64,000 nt of DNA from Allobacillus saliphilus (lineage in GTDB: Bacteria > Bacillota > Bacilli > Bacillales > Alkalibacillaceae). Where the stretch lies: the NCBI RefSeq assembly GCF_018138385.1, contig NZ_JAGSIE010000005.1, positions 33,394 through 97,393 of the forward strand, written 5' to 3'. The notes beneath the pieces are model-generated. The model was not told the DNA's origin and searched no databases. It saw only the letters and a program-made list of their open reading frames with translations. A program made the translations under genes and the position numbers. Position 1 is the first letter of the stretch; each line of letters opens with the position of its first letter. Below, one piece after another: positions 56,029 to 64,000 of this stretch.

Positions 56029-56922
56029 ATGTTATTTAAAAACGTCAGTGAATTAATTCAGGCAACTGAGGAAAACAATATTTCTATTGCTGAAGTAATG
56101 ATTCGTCAAGAAGTTGAAGAAACGGGAAAGCCTAGAGAAGAAATTTTTGCAGAAATGGGCCGTAACCTGGATATCATGGAAAAATCCGTTGAAGATGGGT
56201 TAAATGGTGTGAAATCGACTTCTGGCTTAACAGGTGGCGACGCCGTACTACTGAAAAATTATATGGAAAAAGGTAATACATTATCTGGTGAATTAGTGCT
56301 TGATGTCATTAGTAAGGCCGTTGCAACGAATGAAGTGAATGCAGCAATGGGAACAATATGTGCAACACCTACAGCTGGAAGTGCAGGGTGTGTTCCTGGT
56401 GTGTTATTTGGTTTGAAGCCAAGATTGAACCCGACACGAAAACAAATGATTAACTTTTTATTCACAGCTGGCGCATTTGGCCAAGTGATCGCTAATAATG
56501 CGATGATCTCTGGGGCAGCAGGCGGCTGTCAGGCAGAAGTTGGATCAGCAGCTGGAATGGCCAGTGCAGCTGCTGTCGAAATGGCGGGCGGAACTCCTCA
56601 GCAGTCAGCTGAAGCAATGTCAATGACACTTAAAAACATGCTCGGTCTCGTTTGTGACCCAGTTGCAGGATTGGTTGAGGTGCCTTGTGTGAAGCGAAAC
56701 GCGATGGGATCGTCCCAAGCCATCGTGTCAGCCGATATGGCTTTAGCAGGTGTAACAAGCCGTATTCCGTGTGACGAGGTCATCGGAGCAATGTTTAGAA
56801 TCGGAAAATCAATGCCGTCGACCCTTCGAGAGACTGGTGAAGGTGGTCTTGCGGCAACACCAACAGGAAGAGCACTTGCAGCGAAGATTTTCGGTCCTGC
56901 TGCAGCATCGAAAGAAGGGTAA
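56029..56922 (+). CDS. sdaAA: L-serine dehydratase, iron-sulfur type, alpha subunit
   Basis: The 297-residue catalytic subunit. Cluster-ligand cysteines lie in TAGSAGCVPG, GGCQAEVG and LVCDPVAG/VEVPCVKRN; one Fe site is open for serine. GAAGGAGGGAAG precedes the ATG. It follows sdaAB by 29 bases and precedes recG, as in B. subtilis. Confidence 0.95.
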   Translation: MLFKNVSELIQATEENNISIAEVMIRQEVEETGKPREEIFAEMGRNLDIMEKSVEDGLNGVKSTSGLTGGDAVLLKNYMEKGNTLSGELVLDVISKAVATNEVNAAMGTICATPTAGSAGCVPGVLFGLKPRLNPTRKQMINFLFTAGAFGQVIANNAMISGAAGGCQAEVGSAAGMASAAAVEMAGGTPQQSAEAMSMTLKNMLGLVCDPVAGLVEVPCVKRNAMGSSQAIVSADMALAGVTSRIPCDEVIGAMFRIGKSMPSTLRETGEGGLAATPTGRALAAKIFGPAAASKEG

Positions 56923-56925
56923 CAA

Positions 56926-58956
56926 GTGATTAAGGAACCAGTAACTAATATACCAAGCGTTGGAAATAAAACAGCTGAACAATTACAACTGATGAACATT
57001 GAAAAAGTGGGAGATTTACTCTTCCACTTTCCTTTTCGTTACGATTTTCATGAATTGAAGCCACTGACAGAAATTGCACATGATGAAGTTGCTACCATTC
57101 AAGGAATCGTCGCATCACAACCACATGTGCAATTTTATGGGCGAAAAAAATCTAGATTAACTTGCACACTTACGATTGGTCATGTTGCAGTAAAGGCCGT
57201 TTTTTTCAACCAAAACTTCTTGAAAGATAAACTCATCCCTGGTGAACAAGTTACGTTAACAGGAAAATGGGATGAGCGAAGACTTCAAATAACGGTACAT
57301 AAATATCATCCAAAAGGTTTTGAAGACCAAACAATTCAGCCTGTTTATTCGACAAAAGGAAATATTACGACGAACCAATTAAAAAAGTGGATTTCCTATT
57401 CATTAAAGGCTGCGCTTTCTGAAGTCGAAGAATTATTGCCAGAGCAGTATTTAAAAGAATATAAAATACCCGGAAGGCAGCAAGCAATTCGTGAAATTCA
57501 TCAACCGCATTCGAAGGTGAGTTTAAAGCACGCTCGCAGGCGGTGGATTTATGAGGAATTATTGCTCTTTCAACTAAAAATGCAATGGATTCGAAAAGAA
57601 AATAAAAAACGGATGGAAGGACTCGTCAAAAAATATGATGAGAATCAACTAGAAAATTTCATCCAAACCCTGCCATTCCAACTAACGAATAGTCAGCAAC
57701 GTGTGTTAAATGAGATTTTAACTGATTTAAAGAGTGAATCACGCATGAGCCGTTTACTTCAAGGAGATGTCGGTTCCGGAAAGACAATCATTGCTGCGAT
57801 CGCTTTGTATGCAACAGCATTATCCGGTCAACAAGGTGCGTTAATGGTCCCAACAGAAATTTTGGCCGAACAACATGCAGAATCATTGCAATCGTTACTC
57901 GGTGACCATTTATCAATTGAATTATTAACCGGTTCGATTAAAGGGAAGAAACGACGAGAAAAATTAGAACGGTTGCAAAGCGGAGAGATAGATCTATTAA
58001 TCGGCACTCATGCTTTAATTCAAAATGATACCGTGTTTGACCAATTAGGATTAATTATTATCGATGAACAGCACCGTTTTGGTGTGGAACAGCGTAAAAC
58101 GTTACGAGATAAAGGTGTCACACCGGATGTTTTATTTATGACAGCGACACCAATCCCACGAACCTTATCGATTACCGCACTTGGTGATATGGATGTATCG
58201 ACAATTGATGAGATGCCATCTGGAAGAATTCCGATAGAAACCTATTGGGTAAAGGAAAATATGCTCGAACGGATTTTAACTTTGATGTTAAAAGAAATCC
58301 AAAACGGGCATCAAGCCTATGTCATTTGTCCGCTCATCGAAGAATCTGAACAACTAGACTTATCGAATGCGATTGAAGTCTACGAGCAATTGCAAGCTTG
58401 GATGCCGGATTCGGTAAAAGTTGGACTCATGCACGGAAGGCTTCATACAGATGAAAAGGAAGAAGTGATGCGTGCTTACGCTGAAAATGAAATTCAAGTA
58501 CTCGTATCAACGACTGTCGTTGAGGTTGGTGTCAATGTGCCTAATGCGACCATGATGTTGATTTATGGTGCAGAACGATTTGGTTTAGCCCAATTACATC
58601 AGTTAAGAGGGCGCGTTGGACGAGGGAGTAGTAAAAGTTATTGTATTTTGATGGCCGATCCAAAAACGGAACAAGGTAGAGAGCGAATGAGCGTGATGAC
58701 GGAGACGACGGATGGTTTCGAGTTATCTGAACACGACTTGAAACTGCGTGGACCTGGTGACTTTTTCGGTAAAAAACAAAGTGGGTTACCGGAATTCAAA
58801 GTTGCAGATCTGACGGAGGATTACCGAGCATTGGAAGTTGCACGAAAAGACGCTGTCCGAATTATTCAGGATAATTTGATCGAAGAACCCGAATACCGCG
58901 TGCTAAAAGAAATGATACTCTCAGACCCATTAATTCAAGAGCGGATTTTTGACTAA
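56926..58956 (+). CDS. recG: ATP-dependent DNA helicase RecG
   Basis: RecG remodels stalled forks and branched DNA. The 676-residue protein has an N-terminal wedge/OB domain (about 55-150), helicase core with Walker A GDVGSGKT (280-287), DEQH (from Asp380), TATPIPRTL, and the C-terminal QLRGRVGRG and GDFFGKKQSGLPEF motifs. The start is GTG 56926, 3 bases after sdaAA. In the gap after it lies repeat copy 4. Confidence 0.95.
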   Translation: MIKEPVTNIPSVGNKTAEQLQLMNIEKVGDLLFHFPFRYDFHELKPLTEIAHDEVATIQGIVASQPHVQFYGRKKSRLTCTLTIGHVAVKAVFFNQNFLKDKLIPGEQVTLTGKWDERRLQITVHKYHPKGFEDQTIQPVYSTKGNITTNQLKKWISYSLKAALSEVEELLPEQYLKEYKIPGRQQAIREIHQPHSKVSLKHARRRWIYEELLLFQLKMQWIRKENKKRMEGLVKKYDENQLENFIQTLPFQLTNSQQRVLNEILTDLKSESRMSRLLQGDVGSGKTIIAAIALYATALSGQQGALMVPTEILAEQHAESLQSLLGDHLSIELLTGSIKGKKRREKLERLQSGEIDLLIGTHALIQNDTVFDQLGLIIIDEQHRFGVEQRKTLRDKGVTPDVLFMTATPIPRTLSITALGDMDVSTIDEMPSGRIPIETYWVKENMLERILTLMLKEIQNGHQAYVICPLIEESEQLDLSNAIEVYEQLQAWMPDSVKVGLMHGRLHTDEKEEVMRAYAENEIQVLVSTTVVEVGVNVPNATMMLIYGAERFGLAQLHQLRGRVGRGSSKSYCILMADPKTEQGRERMSVMTETTDGFELSEHDLKLRGPGDFFGKKQSGLPEFKVADLTEDYRALEVARKDAVRIIQDNLIEEPEYRVLKEMILSDPLIQERIFD

Positions 58957-58998
58957 TTGATTTATAGATTGACGGCTGGGACATAACTTGAATCGTCG

Positions 58999-59176
58999 TC
59001 AACCGCTTCGGAAAAACACTACGCTTTTACCCACTGGGCATAAGGCGACATCTGCGATTAATCGCAGTGTCTTCTATACCGCGGGAGCTGTTGAGCCTCC
59101 TCGTACTATCGTACTGCGGGGTCTCACCTAGACTTTTCATCCCGCAGGAGTCTTCGTGTTTTTCCTACGCTAATAG
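58999..59176 (+). repeat. Dispersed structured repeat, copy 4 (most compact)
   Basis: Closing arms GGAAAAACAC (59010-59019) and GTGTTTTTCC (59156-59165) are perfectly complementary. Inside: hairpin 1 at 59047-59071 (CTGCGAT-TA-ATCGCAG with GACA and TGTC outside), and a stem GCGGG (59081) with CCCGC (59141) that encloses TGAG with CTCA and inner GTAC-TATC-GTAC (59103-59114). The three parts make a three-way junction. A GGCTGGGACATAAC motif at 58972, also near the start of copy 3, precedes it. Confidence 0.88.
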
Positions 59177-59224
59177 AATCCGAACCGATTCATATATTTA
59201 AGAATCGATGTTCGGATTTTTCTT
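59177..59224 (+). terminator. Rho-independent terminator after repeat copy 4
   Basis: AATCCGAAC with GTTCGGATT and an inner GATTC with GAATC stem are followed by TTTTTCTT. It probably ends the recG transcript. Confidence 0.8.
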
Positions 59225-59317
59225 TAACTAAATATCATTTGACCCGGCCTCTTTCCTTCGTCATTCGCTTATATTTTGTATGCTATCAATTGTTACGTGC
59301 AAGTTCATAATTTTTAG

Positions 59318-59336
59318 TGAGTCATAAGATGACTCA
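59318..59336. promoter_or_regulatory. 8-bp dyad just upstream of the fapR promoter
   Basis: TGAGTCAT-AAG-ATGACTCA is a perfect inverted repeat ending 8 bases before the -35 box. It could be an activator or repressor site; it does not resemble the FapR operator. The preceding 90 bases hold nothing I recognise. Confidence 0.35.
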
Positions 59337-59344
59337 AAAAATCA

Positions 59345-59373
59345 TTGCAACAATGAGTTCTGTATTATATATT
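59345..59373 (+). promoter_or_regulatory. Sigma-A promoter for the fapR operon
   Basis: TTGCAA (59345-59350), 17 bases, then TATATT (59368-59373). The start of transcription would fall inside the FapR operator. Confidence 0.65.
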
Positions 59374-59377
59374 ACTA

Positions 59378-59394
59378 TTAGGACCTAGTCATAA
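59378..59394. promoter_or_regulatory. FapR operator
   Basis: TTAGGACCTAGTCATAA agrees with the known 17-bp FapR site (TTAGTACCTAGTACTAA type) at all but three positions and overlaps the expected transcription start. It implies feedback control of fapR-plsX-fabD-fabG by malonyl-CoA or malonyl-ACP. Confidence 0.8.
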
Positions 59395-59415
59395 TACTGG
59401 ACGGTGGAACATCAA

Positions 59416-59976
59416 ATGAAACTAAAAAAGAAAGATCGTCAAGAGAAATTAAATCAAGCTATTGAAAAGACCCCATTTATTACGGATGAAGAGCTAGCAG
59501 AACAATTTCAGGTGAGCATTCAAACGATTCGGCTGGATCGTATGGAGCTGGGAATACCTGAAGTAAGAAAAAGAATTGAGTCTGTTGCCCAAGAAAATTG
59601 GGATGAAACATTAAAAGCACTTCCCGCAGCTGAGGTAATTGGTGAAGTAATTGATCTTGAATTGGATCAGTCCGCAATTTCCATTTTAGATATCCAAGCG
59701 GAGCATGTTTTTTCAAGAAACCAAATTGCGCGAGGACACCATTTATTTGCACAGGCTAATTCGTTATGTGTAGCCGTGATTGATGATGAATTAGCCTTGA
59801 CCGTGAATGCATCTATTCAATTTAAACGTTCTGTGCGCCTAAATGAACGGGTTGTCGCAAAAGCAAAAGTGATAAATACCGATAAAAAAAGAACTACCGT
59901 TGAAGTGAATAGCCATGTCGGAAAAGAGCTTGTATTTTCAGGGACATTTGAAATGTATCGCTCAACGGATCGATAA
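59416..59976 (+). CDS. fapR: Fatty acid and phospholipid biosynthesis regulator FapR
   Basis: A 186-residue repressor released by malonyl-CoA. The N-terminal DeoR-like helix-turn-helix is [31 protein letters not shown]; the C-terminal hot-dog domain (about 75-186) binds malonyl thioesters ([17 protein letters not shown]). A GTG at 59404 is in frame, but the ATG at 59416, 8 bases after GGTGG, matches the B. subtilis start. Upstream are its own operator and promoter. Confidence 0.94.
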   Translation: MKLKKKDRQEKLNQAIEKTPFITDEELAEQFQVSIQTIRLDRMELGIPEVRKRIESVAQENWDETLKALPAAEVIGEVIDLELDQSAISILDIQAEHVFSRNQIARGHHLFAQANSLCVAVIDDELALTVNASIQFKRSVRLNERVVAKAKVINTDKKRTTVEVNSHVGKELVFSGTFEMYRSTDR

Positions 59977-59990
59977 AGGAGTATTAGCTG

Positions 59991-61001
59991 ATGAAAATTG
60001 CAATTGATGCAATGGGTGGCGACAATGCACCTGAAGCGGTCGTCAAAGGAAGTTTATTAGCAGTCAAAGAATACGAAGAAGTTGAAATTACGTTGTATGG
60101 TGATGAAAAGCAGATTAAGACCTATATGAATGAGACACATGAACGAATTTCGATTGTTCATACCGACGAAAAAATTGAAAGTACAGATGAACCGGTGCGA
60201 GCAGTTCGTCGCAAAAAGAATGCTTCGATGGTTTTGATGGCTGAAGCTGTAAAAGAAGGACAAGCAGATGCTTGTATCTCAGCTGGAAATACAGGAGCCC
60301 TTATGAGTGCAGGGTTGTTTAAAGTAGGCCGTATTAAAGGAATTGACCGACCTGCATTGAGTCCGACATTACCGACTGTTGATGGTGGAGGATTTTTATT
60401 CTTGGACGTCGGAGCTAACGTCGATGCAAAACCAAATCATTTGCTGCAATACGGAATAATGGGATCGATTTATGCAAAGAAAATTCGTGGCATTGAACAA
60501 CCACGAGTAGGATTGCTGAATGTCGGAACAGAGGAACAAAAAGGATCTGAATTAACGAAGAAGGCATTTGAGCTTCTTCAACAAGCTGACTTGAATTTCA
60601 TAGGGAATGTCGAGGCACGCGATCTTCTTGAAGGTGTGGCAGATGTTGTGATAACAGATGGTTTTTCTGGCAACGTTGTCTTGAAAACCGTTGAGGGAAC
60701 AGCTTCCACATTGTTTTCTATGGTGAAAGAAGTATTTATGACGAATACAAAAACGAAAATTGCAGCAGCTATTGTCAAAACCGATTTGAAAGGTCTAAAA
60801 GATCGATTGGATTATTCAGAATACGGTGGAGCCGGGTTATTTGGTCTTGCTGCCCCAGTCATTAAAGCCCATGGTTCTTCAAATGACCGAGCGATTTTTA
60901 ATGCGATTAGACAAACACGTCAGTTAGTCGAAGAGCAAGTAATTGACGCGATTACTCAAGAAGTGAAAAAGCTGCAAACTGAGGAGGGATCTAATGAGTA
61001 A
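59991..61001 (+). CDS. plsX: Phosphate acyltransferase PlsX
   Basis: PlsX makes acyl phosphates from acyl-ACP for phospholipid synthesis and also accepts acyl phosphate from FakA. The 336-residue protein has [39 protein letters not shown] and [17 protein letters not shown] precedes the ATG. It overlaps fabD by 8 bases. Confidence 0.96.
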   Translation: MKIAIDAMGGDNAPEAVVKGSLLAVKEYEEVEITLYGDEKQIKTYMNETHERISIVHTDEKIESTDEPVRAVRRKKNASMVLMAEAVKEGQADACISAGNTGALMSAGLFKVGRIKGIDRPALSPTLPTVDGGGFLFLDVGANVDAKPNHLLQYGIMGSIYAKKIRGIEQPRVGLLNVGTEEQKGSELTKKAFELLQQADLNFIGNVEARDLLEGVADVVITDGFSGNVVLKTVEGTASTLFSMVKEVFMTNTKTKIAAAIVKTDLKGLKDRLDYSEYGGAGLFGLAAPVIKAHGSSNDRAIFNAIRQTRQLVEEQVIDAITQEVKKLQTEEGSNE

Positions 61002-61938
61002 ATTGGCATTCCTTTTTCCTGGACAAGGATCACAAACGGTCGGAATGGGAAAAAGTTTCTTTGACCAAAACCAAGAAGTGAAAGATGCTTTTCAGCGAGC
61101 AGATGGTGTACTTGGTTATTCCTTAAGTGACCTGATTTTAAATGGTCCTGATGAAACGTTGACGAAGACTGAAAATGCTCAACCAGCTTTATTATTAATC
61201 AGCGCGGTAATAAATGATCAGTTGAAACAAAAAGGGGTTGAACCAACGCTAGTAGCTGGTCACAGTTTAGGGGAGTACAGTGCATTATATGCTGCAGGTG
61301 TTTTAAGCTTGGAAGACGCAATTAAGGTCGTTCATGAACGCGGAAAATTAATGGAAAAAGCCGTACCTTCTGGAGAAGGAACGATGGCTGCTGTACTAGG
61401 GATGAAGGACGAAGAGATTCGCCAAGTTACAGATGCAGTTACGGAAGCGGGTGACGTCGTCAACGTCGCGAACTATAACTGTCCTGGACAGATTGTCATC
61501 TCCGGTAGTGTAGCTGGAGTTGAAAAAGCGAGTGAGCAATTGAAGGAAAAAGGCGCAAAACGAGTGTTGCCATTGAATGTAAGCGGACCTTTTCATTCAA
61601 CTTTAATGAAACCAGCAAGCATTGAATTTCAAGCTGTATTGGATTCAGTAAATTTCCAAGAAGCCAATATTCCAGTATATGCGAATGTTCATGCGAAACC
61701 AGTAACAACGAGTGATGAAATCAAACAATTATTGATTGAACAACTATATTCTCCTGTTCAATTTTCTCAAACAATCGAAAACATGTTGGAAGAGGAAGTC
61801 GATGTATTCGTTGAAGTTGGCAGCGGAAAAGTACTCTCAGGCTTAGTGAAAAAAGTACACCGTCGTGCAAAGGTCTTTTCAGTCCAAGATATAGAAACCT
61901 TTGAAAAATTTATCGACTGGACGAAGGAGGAAGCGTAA
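60994..61938 (+). CDS. fabD: Malonyl-CoA:ACP transacylase
   Basis: A 314-residue transacylase that loads malonyl groups on [15 protein letters not shown] is at the N-terminus and GHSLGEYSA contains the nucleophile Ser91; PFHST supplies the catalytic His near residue 200. GAGGAGGGA lies before the ATG, inside the end of plsX. It abuts fabG directly. Confidence 0.96.
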   Translation: MSKLAFLFPGQGSQTVGMGKSFFDQNQEVKDAFQRADGVLGYSLSDLILNGPDETLTKTENAQPALLLISAVINDQLKQKGVEPTLVAGHSLGEYSALYAAGVLSLEDAIKVVHERGKLMEKAVPSGEGTMAAVLGMKDEEIRQVTDAVTEAGDVVNVANYNCPGQIVISGSVAGVEKASEQLKEKGAKRVLPLNVSGPFHSTLMKPASIEFQAVLDSVNFQEANIPVYANVHAKPVTTSDEIKQLLIEQLYSPVQFSQTIENMLEEEVDVFVEVGSGKVLSGLVKKVHRRAKVFSVQDIETFEKFIDWTKEEA

Positions 61939-62679
61939 ATGTTTAAAGGGAAATCAGCTCTTGTAACCGGAGCCTCACGAGGAATCGGTAGAGCAATCGC
62001 ACTTAAATTGGGTGAAAATGGTGCGAATGTTGTCGTTAACTACTCAGGAAGTAAAGACAAAGCAGAAGCCGTCGTTGAAGAGATCAAATCGTTTGGCCAA
62101 GAAGCAATCGCTGTGCAGGCGAATGTAGCTGATACTGATGATGTAAAGCGACTTGTAAAAGAAACGATTGATACGTTTGGCAGCTTAGATATTCTCGTTA
62201 ACAACGCAGGGATCACACGTGATAATTTGCTAATGCGAATGAAAGAAGAAGAATTCGATCAAGTTATTGATACGAACTTAAAAGGCGTATTCAATTGCAC
62301 GAAAGCCGTCACTCGTCAAATGATGAAGCAACGCGCAGGCAAAATTATCAATATCGCTTCCATTGTCGGAGTGAGCGGGAATCCTGGACAAGTAAATTAT
62401 GTTGCAGCTAAAGCAGGCGTGATCGGTATGACCAAATCGGTAGCGAAAGAATTGGCTACACGTAATGTTCATGTTAATGCAGTTGCCCCTGGCTTTATTT
62501 CAACTGAAATGACTGATGAGTTGACCGATGACCAAAAACAAAACATGTATGACATGATTCCTTTAAATCGACTAGGCGAGCCTGAAGATGTAGCAAATGT
62601 CGTTAAATTTTTAGCCTCTAGTGAGTCTGATTATATGACTGGTCAGACAATTCATGTTGATGGTGGCATGGTTATGTAG
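61939..62679 (+). CDS. fabG: 3-oxoacyl-[ACP] reductase FabG
   Basis: A 246-residue short-chain dehydrogenase that reduces 3-oxoacyl-ACP with NADPH. The cofactor motif TGASRGIG is at 10-17, [14 protein letters not shown] follows, and Ser141, Tyr154 and Lys158 form the catalytic set. AAGGAGGAAG lies before the ATG, inside the fabD end. Confidence 0.97.
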   Translation: MFKGKSALVTGASRGIGRAIALKLGENGANVVVNYSGSKDKAEAVVEEIKSFGQEAIAVQANVADTDDVKRLVKETIDTFGSLDILVNNAGITRDNLLMRMKEEEFDQVIDTNLKGVFNCTKAVTRQMMKQRAGKIINIASIVGVSGNPGQVNYVAAKAGVIGMTKSVAKELATRNVHVNAVAPGFISTEMTDELTDDQKQNMYDMIPLNRLGEPEDVANVVKFLASSESDYMTGQTIHVDGGMVM

Positions 62680-62725
62680 TTGTATGTTTTAATAAACATG
62701 CACTCTTTGAAGGGAGGTGACGTGA

Positions 62726-62959
62726 ATGGCAGACGTATTTGACCGCGTAAAAAACCTGATCGTTGAACGATTAGATGTTGATGAATCAAAAGTTACAGAA
62801 AATGCTTCTTTTAAAGATGACCTTGAAGCAGATTCTTTAGATGTTGTTGAATTAATCATGGAATTAGAAGATGAGTTTGATTTAGAAATCGCAGATGAAG
62901 ATGCAGAAAAAATTGAAACTGTTGGTGATGCTGTTAACTACATAAACAGCAACCAATAA
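62726..62959 (+). CDS. acpP: Acyl carrier protein
   Basis: A 77-residue acidic four-helix protein; Ser37 in [16 protein letters not shown] carries 4'-phosphopantetheine. GAAGGGAGGTGACG, a very strong ribosome-binding site, precedes the ATG, as expected for one of the most abundant proteins in the cell. It follows fabG by 46 bases. Confidence 0.97.
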   Translation: MADVFDRVKNLIVERLDVDESKVTENASFKDDLEADSLDVVELIMELEDEFDLEIADEDAEKIETVGDAVNYINSNQ

Positions 62960-62967
62960 TTAAAAAA

Positions 62968-63009
62968 ACTGCTGGCCCCTGCCAAATCGGATAGGGGTCA
63001 GTGTTTCTT
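62968..63009 (+). terminator. Terminator between acpP and rnc
   Basis: TGGCCCCT pairs with AGGGGTCA (one G-T pair), followed by GTGTTTCTTTT. The T-tract is interrupted, so some read-through into rnc is likely. Confidence 0.65.
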
Positions 63010-63028
63010 TTGGCACAGGACATTCCTT

Positions 63029-63058
63029 TTGTCACCAAGCTTAATTTCGTTATACAAT
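63029..63058 (+). promoter_or_regulatory. Sigma-A promoter for rnc
   Basis: TTGTCA (63029-63034), 18 bases, then TACAAT (63053-63058), 40 bases before the GTG of rnc. The -35 box coincides with the TTG that would give the longest open frame, which argues against that start. Confidence 0.55.
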
Positions 63059-63097
63059 ACAAGAAGATTAACTTTCATTTTAGAAAAGGTGAGTCAA

Positions 63098-63787
63098 GTG
63101 GACTTCCAATCATTTCAGGAAAAGTACAACGTCAAATTTAAAAACGAGCAACTACTAAAGCAAGCATTTACACACACATCGTATGCGAATGAGCATCGAA
63201 AAAGCCAAATCAAAGATAACGAACGTCTTGAATTTTTAGGAGATGCAGTATTGGAACTAGCTGTTTCCCAATATTTGTACCGAGGTTACCCTTTAATGAG
63301 TGAAGGTGAATTGACGAAACTTCGGGCGAATATTGTTTGCGAACCTTCTCTTCACAAGTTTTCGGTTCAATTAGGAATGGATAAGCTCGTGTATATCGGA
63401 AAAGGTGAAGAAGCAACAGGCGGAAGAAGCCGTCCTGCACTGTTGGCGGATGTCTTTGAGGCATTTATCGGTGCATTATATTTAGACCAAAATTTCGATG
63501 CAACACTTAATTTTTTAAAGTCTAATGTGTTTCCGACTATTGAAGTGGGTGCTTTTTCGCATGCGATGGACTACAAGAGTTCTTTGCAAGAATTTGTTCA
63601 GAAACAAGGACAACAAGTCAGTTACCAAATTGTAAATGAGATTGGACCTGATCATGATCGACAATTCGTGGCCGCTTGTTATATTGAAGACCGGCATTGT
63701 GGTGAAGGCAAAGGTCGCTCAAAGAAAGAAGCTGAGCAACGTGCCGCTGAACGTTGCTTAACTGCACTAAAGCAAACTGAACAATAA
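63098..63787 (+). CDS. rnc: Ribonuclease III
   Basis: RNase III cleaves double-stranded RNA in rRNA precursors and small cytoplasmic RNA. The 229-residue protein has the catalytic signature [13 protein letters not shown] (from Asn41; Asp49 and downstream Glu bind Mg2+), [19 protein letters not shown], and a C-terminal dsRNA-binding domain (about 153-225: [16 protein letters not shown]). GTG 63098, 7 bases after AAAGGTGA, is chosen over an upstream TTG that lies in the promoter. Confidence 0.95.
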   Translation: MDFQSFQEKYNVKFKNEQLLKQAFTHTSYANEHRKSQIKDNERLEFLGDAVLELAVSQYLYRGYPLMSEGELTKLRANIVCEPSLHKFSVQLGMDKLVYIGKGEEATGGRSRPALLADVFEAFIGALYLDQNFDATLNFLKSNVFPTIEVGAFSHAMDYKSSLQEFVQKQGQQVSYQIVNEIGPDHDRQFVAACYIEDRHCGEGKGRSKKEAEQRAAERCLTALKQTEQ

Positions 63788-63795
63788 TCTAAAGA

Positions 63796-63836
63796 AACTC
63801 CATCTCCTATATTGTTATAGGAAATGGAGTTTTTTG
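63796..63836 (+). terminator. Rho-independent terminator after rnc
   Basis: AACTCCAT and TCCTAT pair with ATAGGA and ATGGAGTT, with one mismatch between the two stems, a 6-base loop and TTTTTT after it. Confidence 0.9.
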
Positions 63837-63880
63837 GTGGAATTCTCAATACACGAATGGAGTGATTCTCACCTTGTCAT

Positions 63881-64000
63881 GTCGTCGAGAAGACGTCTCG
63901 ATACCGAAGTGCAGCACCTTGGAGCTCAAACTGTCGTAGAGAAGGTGTCTCGATACCGAAATGCGGCACTCCGTAGCTCAAATTGTCGTAGAGAAGACGT
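63881..64000. repeat. 52-bp tandem repeat reaching the window edge
   Basis: GTCGTCGAGAAG at 63881, GTCGTAGAGAAG at 63933 and GTCGTAGAGAAG at 63985 are exactly 52 bases apart. Each unit has GAGA and TCTC arms around a 5-base centre (CGAGAAGACGTCTCG in the first), then CGATACCGAA and a diverged tail ending AGCTCAAA. Two full units are seen and a third is cut by the edge. 52 is not a multiple of 3, so it is not coding repetition. Confidence 0.88.

Noticed and set aside
63029..63097. Longer rnc product starting at TTG 63029
   Set aside because: That codon is part of the likely -35 box, and the GTG at 63098 has a proper ribosome-binding site and the family N-terminus.

Overview
The window is a core chromosomal segment of a low-GC, spore-forming Gram-positive bacterium of the family Bacillaceae. 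Evidence: a Bacillus-type division and cell-wall (dcw) cluster, spoVD, spoVE, spoIIGA-sigE-sigG, spoVM, a T-box in front of ileS, PyrR attenuators, and gene order that follows the B. subtilis ylm, ylo and fap regions almost gene for gene. MurE carries the DNPR motif, so the peptidoglycan is of the meso-diaminopimelate type. Repeat content recalls marine or moderately halophilic Bacillaceae, but the genus cannot be fixed from this sequence.

Layout. 1-16015: dcw cluster on the + strand (mraZ end, rsmH, ftsL, pbpB, spoVD, murE, murF, mraY, murD, spoVE, divIB, ftsA, ftsZ); the murG and murB genes that lie between spoVE and divIB in B. subtilis are absent. 16232-18744: spoIIGA-sigE-sigG, with a hairpin in front of sigG. 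18841-22745: ylmC, ylmD, ylmE, sepF, ylmG, ylmH, divIVA. 22764-25848: T-box-controlled ileS. 26500-30161: lspA, rluD, then pyrR and a uracil permease, each behind its own PyrR attenuator, without the pyr biosynthetic genes. 30502-32214: rqcH on the - strand. 32414-48997: yicC-like gene, remA, gmk, rpoZ, coaBC, priA, fmt, rsmB, prpC, prkC, rsgA, rpe, thiN, spoVM, rpmB (- strand), yloU, fakA; def and rlmN are missing from their usual places. 49026-55173: an accessory insert with a dead IS3-family element, a small secreted protein of unknown function, a two-gene ABC exporter and a purine permease on the - strand. 55337-63787: sdaAB, sdaAA, recG, then the FapR-controlled fatty-acid operon fapR-plsX-fabD-fabG-acpP, and rnc.

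The genes form a growth and sporulation block: precursor synthesis (MurE, MurF, MraY, MurD), septal synthases (PBP2B, SpoVD, SpoVE), the divisome (FtsA, FtsZ, FtsL, DivIB, SepF, DivIVA), early sporulation sigma factors, translation (IleS, Fmt, RsmB, RsmH, RpmB, RsgA, RqcH) and lipid synthesis.

The least explained material is between genes. First, a dispersed element occurs four times (about 26025, 38333, 50120 and 58999), always on the + strand. Its arms change together between copies, which points to a conserved fold like a three-way junction, and two copies carry small hairpins with an AGGAC loop. Second, three unrelated intergenic arrays (26122, 30268, 46198) share a 21-bp period with different unit sequences, and a 52-bp tandem repeat runs off the right end. 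I do not recognise these as named families; whether they are undescribed needs database searches that I could not run.
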